6,869 nt of DNA from an uncultured Selenomonadaceae bacterium (GTDB lineage Bacteria; Bacillota; Negativicutes; Selenomonadales; Selenomonadaceae), in contig CAJOQC010000030.1 in NCBI GenBank assembly GCA_905236785.1, positions 1-6,869 of the forward strand, read 5' to 3'. Shown one piece after another: positions 1 through 5,417 of this stretch. Below the pieces are notes generated by a model. That model did no database searches. It saw nothing but the letters and a program-made list of their open reading frames with translations, and had not been told where the DNA came from. Numbering within the stretch: position 1 is the stretch's first letter; every line of letters begins with the position of its first letter. A program made the position numbers and the translations under genes.

Positions 1-1
1 A

Positions 2-142
2 ACAGGAAGCATGAGCCGTTCCTTCTATGTGGGCGAGATAGACGAAAAGAAAGTCGATGCCGAATTTAAGGACGGGGTTTTGAAGGTGACCATGCCAAAA
101 GCCAGCGAAGTGCAGGCATCAACAATAATTCCGATTAAATGA
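2..142 (+). CDS. Hsp20/alpha-crystallin small heat-shock protein, C-terminal fragment
   Basis: The frame enters from the left edge and gives 46 codons to a TGA stop; the 5' part lies outside the window. The visible piece matches the end of an alpha-crystallin domain. It has an S-R-S-F-Y-V strand followed by V-D-A-E-F-K-D-G-V-L-K-V-T-M-P-K, which is the family's highly conserved A-x-(x)-x-x-G-V-L-x-(V/I)-x-x-P-K signature. It ends in a short tail with I-P-I, the I-x-I/V motif by which Hsp20 subunits dock on neighbouring dimers during oligomer assembly. The product would be a cytoplasmic ATP-independent holdase. The gene converges on ftsL/rsmH and ends in its own terminator at 210-246. The family call is firm; regulation cannot be judged without the upstream region. 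Confidence 0.88.
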   Translation, partial: TGSMSRSFYVGEIDEKKVDAEFKDGVLKVTMPKASEVQASTIIPIK

Positions 143-209
143 TTTTATCACCGTTGCCACAACAAGTGCATCTCCCCGCAAAAAAGTACGCTTTTTAACG
201 GAGAGTAGC

Positions 210-246
210 AAAAGGCTTGCCGCATAATTTACGGCAAGCCTTTTTT
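210..246 (+). terminator. Rho-independent terminator of the hsp20 gene
   Basis: The arms AAAAGGCTTGCCG (210-222) and CGGCAAGCCTTTT (232-244) pair perfectly around a 9-nt loop, and the T run continues to 246. It lies 68 nt after the hsp20 stop on the same strand. Confidence 0.9.
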
Positions 247-249
247 GTT

Positions 250-285
250 GCCAAAATAAAAGCCTCCCCAAAAAGCCGGGGAGGT
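250..285 (-). terminator. Rho-independent terminator after ftsL
   Basis: Read on the minus strand, CCTCCCC (284-278) pairs with GGGGAGG (269-263) around an 8-nt loop, followed by the T-rich tract CTTTTATTTT. It begins 18 nt after the ftsL stop codon, so it closes the rsmH-ftsL transcript. It stands back-to-back with the hsp20 terminator, which fits convergent transcription units. Confidence 0.82.
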
Positions 286-302
286 AAAATTATAATCAAA
301 AA

Positions 303-716
303 TTATTTCTCGTGAGCAAAATATACTTTTTGGGGGGCTTTCATGCCAAGCTCGCTTTCGGCGATGCCCTGTATACGCGCCGGTGCTTTCAACTTGGCTA
401 TCTCTACGCGCAAACGCTCGTTTTCCTGTTCCACGTTTTGCGCCTGGGTCTGGGTGGCCACCAAAGCGTAGCCGCGACTGGCGCTGATGCCGCTTCGCAC
501 CGTCACCGCCATGGCCAAAACCGCAAAGACCACGAAGAAAACCTGCGCCCGCGAACGAAGGCGGGTATTTAATATGAAGGGCTTGTCCTCTTTGGTATCG
601 ACCTTAACCGCTTTTAACTTGCTTTTCTTCGGCTGTTGTTCTTCCCGATCTTCGCGCTCGTATTCGTAATCGTAGTCCTCGTAATAGTAATCGTCCCTTA
701 ATCGACTCGCCTGCAC
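303..716 (-). CDS. ftsL: FtsL-like cell-division protein (septum formation initiator type)
   Basis: A 137-residue bitopic membrane protein. Residues 8-26 are strikingly acidic and tyrosine-rich (DDYYYEDYDYEYERED). A basic stretch follows (about 30-57), then one membrane span (about 58-78, VFFVVFAVLAMAVTV). The periplasmic part has a leucine/heptad-like coiled coil (about 90-112, with QNVEQENERLRVEIAKLK) and a short tail. This is the FtsL/DivIC architecture: FtsL pairs with FtsB/DivIC and regulates FtsW-FtsI septal peptidoglycan synthesis. Its position 29 nt behind rsmH is the classic dcw-cluster place for ftsL. I chose the GTG at 716-714 because AAGGAGG lies 8 nt upstream. The open frame continues to 998, but that part would overlap rsmH and looks non-biological. 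The call rests on topology and synteny, because FtsL sequences diverge strongly. Confidence 0.82.
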   Translation of the reverse strand: MQASRLRDDYYYEDYDYEYEREDREEQQPKKSKLKAVKVDTKEDKPFILNTRLRSRAQVFFVVFAVLAMAVTVRSGISASRGYALVATQTQAQNVEQENERLRVEIAKLKAPARIQGIAESELGMKAPQKVYFAHEK

Positions 717-724
717 AGTCTCCG

Positions 725-731
725 CCTCCTT
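725..731 (-). promoter_or_regulatory. Ribosome binding site that fixes the ftsL start
   Basis: The minus strand reads AAGGAGG, 8 nt before GTG at 716-714. It is the only near-consensus Shine-Dalgarno site noticed in the window, and it lies in the gap between the rsmH stop (746) and ftsL. It is the main reason for the 137-residue model of FtsL. Confidence 0.85.
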
Positions 732-745
732 AAAAATCCTTATGA

Positions 746-1699
746 CTATGCTGTCTGTATTTTTTCGGCAACTCGCAATTTTGCGCTTTTGGCTCGCGGG
801 TTGTTCTTTATCTCCTCTTCGCTTGCCTCTTTTACCTTGCCGATTATTTTTAATGTGGCCTTGTGGTGGCAGGTGCAAACAGGCTGTTTTGGGGGGCAAA
901 TGCAATTTGTCGCAAGCTCCCGCAATGTGTTTTTGGCAATCCTGTCCTCCAAGGAATGAAAGGTTATTATCGCCAGCCGCCCGCCGACCTTCAGGCAATT
1001 CGCCGCCGCCTTAAAGGCATCTTCCAAAATCGAAAGTTCGTCGTTTACTTCAATGCGTATGGCTTGAAAAATTCTCTTGGCGGGGTGTCCGCCTTTGGGC
1101 GTTTTCGGCACGGCGCGTTCGATGATTTGCACCAGTTCGGCGGCGTTTACTATTCGCTTTTTGCGCCGTTCGTCGGCAATTAGCCGCGCCGCCCGCCGCG
1201 CAAATCGTTCCTCGCCGTACTCGCGAAAAATCCTCGCCAAATCCTCCTCGGCGTAATCGTTTATCACGTCTTGCGCCGTCAGCTCTTGCGCCCTGTCCAT
1301 CCTCATATCGAGGGGCGCATCGTGCATATAAGAAAACCCGCGTTCGGCGGTGTCAATCTGATGGCTTGAAACTCCAAGGTCGAACAAAACCCCGTCCGCC
1401 CCCGAAACATTTAACTTTGCCAGTATGCACGACAAGTCGGCAAAATTCCCTTTTACGATGTCAATCCCTATGCCGGGCGAAAACGCCTTTAAGCGTTCCC
1501 TTGCCGCCCGTAAAGCCGCATCGTCGCGGTCGATGCCGATAACTCTCCCTGTGGTAAGCATCCTCGCTATCCTAAGTGAATGACCGGCTCCGCCCAAGGT
1601 ACAATCAACGTAAGTTCCGCCGTCCGCGACGCAAAGCGCGTCCACAACCTCGCGGGGCATTACGCTTTCATGCCGAAACTCTTCAACATTGCCTTCCAT
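746..1699 (-). CDS. rsmH: 16S rRNA (cytosine-1402 N4)-methyltransferase RsmH (MraW)
   Basis: A 317-residue cytoplasmic SAM-dependent enzyme that adds the N4 methyl group to C1402 of 16S rRNA in the ribosomal P site. The start region H-E-S-V-M-x-x-E-V-V-D-A-L aligns with other RsmH N-termini. The SAM-binding motif YVDCTLGGAGHS is at about 30-41 and the acidic motif IGIDRDD at about 54-60. Further family motifs are FDLGVSSHQID (106-116), GGHPAKRIFQAIRIEVNDEL (about 203-222), FHSLEDRIAK (247-256) and the C-terminal PRAKSAKLRVAEK. Length is normal and no key motif is lost. The Shine-Dalgarno is weak (GAAAG in an A-rich leader). The gene is first in a unit with ftsL. The usual upstream partner mraZ is absent; a polysaccharide deacetylase lies there instead. 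Confidence 0.97.
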   Translation of the reverse strand: MEGNVEEFRHESVMPREVVDALCVADGGTYVDCTLGGAGHSLRIARMLTTGRVIGIDRDDAALRAARERLKAFSPGIGIDIVKGNFADLSCILAKLNVSGADGVLFDLGVSSHQIDTAERGFSYMHDAPLDMRMDRAQELTAQDVINDYAEEDLARIFREYGEERFARRAARLIADERRKKRIVNAAELVQIIERAVPKTPKGGHPAKRIFQAIRIEVNDELSILEDAFKAAANCLKVGGRLAIITFHSLEDRIAKNTLRELATNCICPPKQPVCTCHHKATLKIIGKVKEASEEEIKNNPRAKSAKLRVAEKIQTA

Positions 1700-1723
1700 T
1701 TTTTTCTTTCAGACCGCCTTTAT

Positions 1724-1752
1724 TTTATATCAAATTTTTTCCGTTTTTGCAA
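1724..1752 (-). promoter_or_regulatory. Predicted sigma-A type promoter of rsmH-ftsL
   Basis: On the minus strand, TTGCAA (-35, 1752-1747), a 17-nt spacer and TATAAA (-10, 1729-1724) match the consensus at 4/6 and 5/6 positions. Transcription would start near 1717, giving a leader of only about 18 nt before the rsmH ATG. No row of TGGG-type repeats, the usual MraZ operator, was seen beside it. Confidence 0.6.
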
Positions 1753-1801
1753 GAGGGCTTTTCAGCTTTTTTTCATTTTTCTGATTTTTATTCAGTAAAA
1801 A

Positions 1802-1868
1802 GAGAAAAAGCCCCGGAAATAGGAGAACGACAATACTTTAATAAAGTCATTTTGTTTTGCTTTTTCTC
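1802..1868 (-). terminator. Possible weak terminator after the polysaccharide deacetylase gene
   Basis: Downstream of the deacetylase stop (1874), the minus strand has GAGAAAAAGC (1868-1859) and its complement GCTTTTTCTC (1811-1802) followed directly by TTTTT. The arms are A/T-rich and 47 nt apart, so the structure is much weaker than the other terminators here. A perfect 13-nt palindrome, ACTTTAATAAAGT (1835-1847), sits in the loop. Read-through into rsmH-ftsL is possible. Confidence 0.35.
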
Positions 1869-1873
1869 GTTTC

Positions 1874-2710
1874 CTACCGCAGTTGCCAACCTTGGCTGAC
1901 CAAGAGCGGCGTGTAGTGCAAGCGTTCCACGAAGGATTTCATGGTGTTCTCCGTATGAAAAACCGGCACTCGCTCCAAGGCGAAGATGTTGCTGTTTACG
2001 TCGGTGTTGCCGTATTTTACGGTAAAGGCCGCCTTGTAGCCTGCGTCTTTCACTTTTTGGGCTATGTGCAGATTATACGCGCCGGTGGGGTAGGCCAAAA
2101 AATTCACCTCGCGGCCTATTTCCTCCTCGATTTTTTTCTTAGAATGAGCAAGTTCATGCTCTAAGCGTTCGTCGGATATGTCCGTCAACGATTCATGGGT
2201 TGCGGTGTGGGATTCGATGTTAAATCCGTCCTTGGCCATGGCGCGGAGTTCGTCCCAATTCATATAATTTTCCCGCCCCACAAAATCCGAGATGACAAAA
2301 ATCGTTGCCTTAAATCCATGGCGTTTTAATATGGGGTAGGCGTTGGTGTAATTGTCCTTGTAGCCGTCGTCGAAGGTGATAAGCACCGGGTTCGGCGGCA
2401 GTTCCCCCGTGCCTGCTATGGCGTTATACATATCGTCCATGCTTATGGCATGGTAGCCGCTGTCGCGAATGTAGCGAAGTTGGCGGTCAAAATCCTCCGG
2501 CGTGACGGACAGGGAAATTTCCTGATGGTCAACTTTATGATAATTAAGCACCAAGATTTTCGCGCCTTTTTCGGTGTAATTGATTTCGTCGGCAATATCG
2601 GAAACCGGCTCAATTCTTTCGGCGGTCTTTTCCGGCGGAAACAAACTTTCGTAGCAACCGCCGCAAAGAAGGGTAATTGTTATCGTCAAAAGTAAGAATA
2701 ATTTTTTCAT
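1874..2710 (-). CDS. Exported polysaccharide deacetylase (NodB-type CE4 fold, PgaB/IcaB-like)
   Basis: A 278-residue protein. Residues 1-19 form a signal peptide (MKKLFLLLTITITLLCGGC) with a likely lipidated Cys19, although its lipobox is atypical (Cys at -3). The domain opens with L-N-Y-H-K-V (about 54-59), as in PgaB/IcaB-type enzymes. The CE4 motifs follow: T-F-D-D-G-Y (112-117; catalytic base and metal Asp), H168-T-A-T-H172 (metal histidines) and A-Y-P-T-G (206-210). The fold and catalytic set look intact. Such enzymes remove N- or O-acetyl groups from cell-surface glycans; the substrate (peptidoglycan, poly-GlcNAc or another glycan) cannot be read from the sequence. The ATG at 2710 is preferred over an in-frame TTG at 2746, because it begins right at the signal peptide. 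The gene stands alone between terminators and seems to have its own promoter. Confidence 0.9.
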   Translation of the reverse strand: MKKLFLLLTITITLLCGGCYESLFPPEKTAERIEPVSDIADEINYTEKGAKILVLNYHKVDHQEISLSVTPEDFDRQLRYIRDSGYHAISMDDMYNAIAGTGELPPNPVLITFDDGYKDNYTNAYPILKRHGFKATIFVISDFVGRENYMNWDELRAMAKDGFNIESHTATHESLTDISDERLEHELAHSKKKIEEEIGREVNFLAYPTGAYNLHIAQKVKDAGYKAAFTVKYGNTDVNSNIFALERVPVFHTENTMKSFVERLHYTPLLVSQGWQLR

Positions 2711-2717
2711 AGACAAT

Positions 2718-2746
2718 ACTCTACCGAAAAAGGGCGGCGTTGTCAA
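2718..2746 (-). promoter_or_regulatory. Predicted promoter of the deacetylase gene with an overlapping palindrome
   Basis: On the minus strand, TTGACA (-35, 2746-2741; perfect), a 17-nt spacer and TAGAGT (-10, 2723-2718; 4/6). The -35 forms one half of a perfect palindrome, TGTCAACTTGACA (2741-2753), a possible operator. The predicted start of transcription falls next to the ATG at 2710, so the mRNA would be nearly leaderless, and no good Shine-Dalgarno is visible. Confidence 0.42.
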
Positions 2747-2802
2747 CTTGACAAAAAATGTACTTTTTTTACGGGGAGCGGTATAACAATTTGCCTTTCA
2801 AC

Positions 2803-2830
2803 AAAAAAAGCGGCGATAGCCGCTTTTTTT
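2803..2830. terminator. Strong bidirectional terminator overlapping the cyclase stop codon
   Basis: Perfect 12-nt arms, AAAAAAAGCGGC (2803-2814) and GCCGCTTTTTTT (2819-2830), enclose the tetraloop GATA. Read on the minus strand, it closes the dctP-cyclase operon. The TAA stop of the cyclase gene (2831-2829) shares two bases with the A arm. The symmetrical A and T runs would let it work from either side. Confidence 0.9.
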
Positions 2831-5417
2831 ATCGCATACTGTCAACGCCCAAGCGTTCTTTTATGGCCGCTTTGTGGACATACATGGCTTCGTCCGCGTC
2901 GTTAAATACATCGACGTAACGTTGACCGTCCTTTCTGTAGCTTATGCCGCGAGCCACATGAATGGGGTATTCTTTTCCTTGCACTTTAAGTTTTGCCATG
3001 GCCACCCGTCGGTCAAATTCGTTTATGAGCTTCGGCACGTTGTTGCAGCCGTCCCCGTTTACGATTACGGCAAATTCGTCGCCGCCTATTCGGTACGCCT
3101 GCCCCCTGCCGAACACCCGCGCTATTATCTGCGCCACGGCGCGAATAAGGTCGTTGCCCGCGTCGTGACCGTAGGTGTCGTTTATCTTTTTCAAAAAGTT
3201 TACGTCAAAGACCATCACGGCGTAAGTGCCGTCGCTGTTTTCCAATTCCTGCTTTTTCCGCGCATAGGCCGCCGTGTTGTTTAGCCCCGTCAGTTGGTCG
3301 TGGTAGACGAAAACCTCAAGTTTGGCCATCATTTCCTTGATGCTTGAAACCAATGTCCCAAGCTCGTTTTTCGATTCGTAGTTTAGTTTTACGTCCAAAT
3401 TGCCCGCCGCAATTTTTTTCGTCGCTCCCGTAAGAGCGATAAGAGGCTTAATGCCCCGGGACGCCAAACTGATGCTTAAAAAGGACACCAACAGCGTCAC
3501 CGCCAACATGACGCTTACAAGATGCATGGAAAGGTTGTTCCGCTCGGTGTAAATGTCATGCTTGGAGGTGGCAAGCCCCAGCCAAATGCCGTCGGTGAGG
3601 TATGTTTCCCGTTCAAGAAAATCGGGATTGGGGTAAAATTTGTCCCCTTGGTTGTAGTCCTTATGGTAAAGGACGCGCCCCAAACGGTCTTTTAAGTAGG
3701 CGTAGCCGTATTCATATACGGACATTCGCCGCACTTCCTGCACTAAGTACTCAAAGTCAATATCCATGCCCACAACCCCCACGAGTTTTCCGTCATGGTA
3801 TATGGGGCTGACGTAGGAAATGACATAAGCGTTCAGCAAGGGGTCAATGTACGGCTCAATCCATGTGCCGTTGGCGCGGCTCACGGGAATGTAATACCAG
3901 CCGACGTTCTCGTAATCCGTTGGCGCGTAAAGGGACAAATCTATGGGGCGGCGGGGGTTAAACTTGGCCGCGGCTCCGTCCCAGCGGTTTTGCTCCCGCC
4001 ACCACGAAAAGCCCCCAAGAGGCCCGGCAAACTCCGGGTTTAACCGAAAATAAAAAGCCACGCTGCCTTCGGTGTTGCCGGCTATTGCGCCGAAAAGTTG
4101 TTCGGCTTTACGCAGGTAGGCGTTTTGATAATCCTTATCCCGCGCAAGTTCCTCGTAGCTTGTAAGCTCCGCCAGAGCCAAGTCGCGAATGTCATTAACC
4201 GACACCTGTATGCCGTCGAAGGTACGCTTTAGATGTTCGCGAAAAATTATGCTCATTTCCGCCAAGGAAGTATCCACGTTTTTCATGGTCATGCGGTCTA
4301 CCACCGCAAAGCCCACCGCCCCCAAAGCAAAGGCGGTGACAAAGACGGTGACCACCTCCAAAAGAACCACGTTGGCCATAATGGAATTGCGATAGCGAAG
4401 GAGCATATAAAGAAGCACCGCCAGCACCACATTCATCATGGTGAGACATTCGCCGTTAAACCGATGCCAGGTACTCATGTTCGATAAATCGTAAATCGCC
4501 CCGGACGTATCAAGAGCCACGAACAAAATAAGCATAAAGGCGTAGAACACCGCCGCCACCATACGGTTTATGCCCGTGTCAAAGGCCGCAGAGTTGCCGT
4601 AACTTTTCTCTGTTTCGGCCATGGGCAAAACAGGGCGAAACATATACACGCAAAGAACAATCCCCACGCCGAAACGCAACCCTTCACAGGGCAAAAAACG
4701 TTCTTGGCAAAGGTACAGCGACATGGCGCAACCCGCAACAAACACCGCATCGAAAAGGCGCGGCGGCAATTTGCCCAAAAAGTTGCTGTTTGAAGGCGGC
4801 TTGTAAAAATTAAAGTCGAAACTAAGGAGGAAGAAGAAAATTATCAACCCGAAAAATATTGCTATATCAAAATCGTTGATAAAGCAAATGAAAGCATACT
4901 CGCCGATTAAGCCAAAACCAAGGGGGGCACCCTCCATAAGCCGCAAAATGTCCGCTTCGTTGGTGGTCATGGCCAAAAAGAGCGCCGTGGCAATGTTGGC
5001 AACAAAAGCCACCAGTACAAATTTTGCCATGGTGTCCGCCCGCAGGGAAAAACGCGGCTCGCCCTCACGGACAAAAACGGAATGCCACAGCCTGTAGGGC
5101 AAATAGCCTTCCATAAACGCCCACCAACCGCAGTTGCAAAAGAGCAAAAAGCCCTGCCACAGAGTTTCTTGCGCCCCGCTTTTTTCGTAAACGTCAACAA
5201 GAGAAAACCAATCCCCGTATTCAAAAGCCAAGGCGGCGAGCAAAACCCCCACCGCTGTCCACGGGCCGTACATGAGGCTTAAAAGCGGCGGCAAAAAACC
5301 GGCAAAACCGATAAGGGAGTCCGGCGCGACGAACAATTCTCCCAAGACAACACCTGCCCCGTAATAGATAAGCGCCGACCAAACAACCCGATAAACAATA
5401 CCTTTCAAATACATCAC
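2829..5417 (-). CDS. Multi-pass membrane diguanylate cyclase: TM region - Cache - HAMP - GGDEF
   Basis: An 862-residue enzyme expected to make c-di-GMP from two GTP. Residues 1-375 are very hydrophobic, with about eleven predicted membrane segments, and match no MASE domain I can name. Residues about 376-630 are extracytoplasmic and resemble a double Cache sensor: W-Y-Y-I-P-V-S, then Y-V-I-S-Y-V-S-P-I-Y-H-D-G-K-L-V-G-V-V-G-M-D-I (531-553). A membrane span (632-651) leads to HAMP (about 652-705, P658 and N-E-L-G) and GGDEF (about 706-855). The GGDEF starts H-D-x-L-T-G-L-N-N and keeps D738 and the active-site G-G-D-E-F at 778-782, so activity is likely. The inhibitory RxxD site before GGDEF is absent. 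The GTG start overlaps the stop of the solute-binding gene (GTGA), with an ATG as the next codon. No good Shine-Dalgarno is visible, so translation is probably coupled. Confidence 0.93.
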   Translation of the reverse strand: MMYLKGIVYRVVWSALIYYGAGVVLGELFVAPDSLIGFAGFLPPLLSLMYGPWTAVGVLLAALAFEYGDWFSLVDVYEKSGAQETLWQGFLLFCNCGWWAFMEGYLPYRLWHSVFVREGEPRFSLRADTMAKFVLVAFVANIATALFLAMTTNEADILRLMEGAPLGFGLIGEYAFICFINDFDIAIFFGLIIFFFLLSFDFNFYKPPSNSNFLGKLPPRLFDAVFVAGCAMSLYLCQERFLPCEGLRFGVGIVLCVYMFRPVLPMAETEKSYGNSAAFDTGINRMVAAVFYAFMLILFVALDTSGAIYDLSNMSTWHRFNGECLTMMNVVLAVLLYMLLRYRNSIMANVVLLEVVTVFVTAFALGAVGFAVVDRMTMKNVDTSLAEMSIIFREHLKRTFDGIQVSVNDIRDLALAELTSYEELARDKDYQNAYLRKAEQLFGAIAGNTEGSVAFYFRLNPEFAGPLGGFSWWREQNRWDGAAAKFNPRRPIDLSLYAPTDYENVGWYYIPVSRANGTWIEPYIDPLLNAYVISYVSPIYHDGKLVGVVGMDIDFEYLVQEVRRMSVYEYGYAYLKDRLGRVLYHKDYNQGDKFYPNPDFLERETYLTDGIWLGLATSKHDIYTERNNLSMHLVSVMLAVTLLVSFLSISLASRGIKPLIALTGATKKIAAGNLDVKLNYESKNELGTLVSSIKEMMAKLEVFVYHDQLTGLNNTAAYARKKQELENSDGTYAVMVFDVNFLKKINDTYGHDAGNDLIRAVAQIIARVFGRGQAYRIGGDEFAVIVNGDGCNNVPKLINEFDRRVAMAKLKVQGKEYPIHVARGISYRKDGQRYVDVFNDADEAMYVHKAAIKERLGVDSMR

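Noticed and set aside
172..205. Extra terminator for hsp20 upstream of the one at 210-246
   Set aside because: The hairpin is imperfect and has no T run after it; the next structure is a far better terminator. It is kept only as a member of the two-copy motif.
717..998. N-terminal extension of the ftsL frame to an ATG at 998
   Set aside because: It overlaps the 3' end of rsmH in another frame, reads as low-quality sequence, and the strong ribosome binding site at 725-731 points to the GTG at 716.
742..1183. Plus-strand frames opposite rsmH
   Set aside because: They are antisense to a strongly conserved gene and show no recognisable domain.
2711..2746. TTG start 12 codons upstream for the deacetylase
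   Set aside because: It would put a non-signal-like peptide ahead of a textbook signal sequence, and it overlaps the predicted promoter.
4195..4449. 84-codon minus-strand frame rich in Gly and His
   Set aside because: It lies wholly inside the cyclase gene in another frame and has no family features or ribosome binding site; it is a shadow of the real gene.
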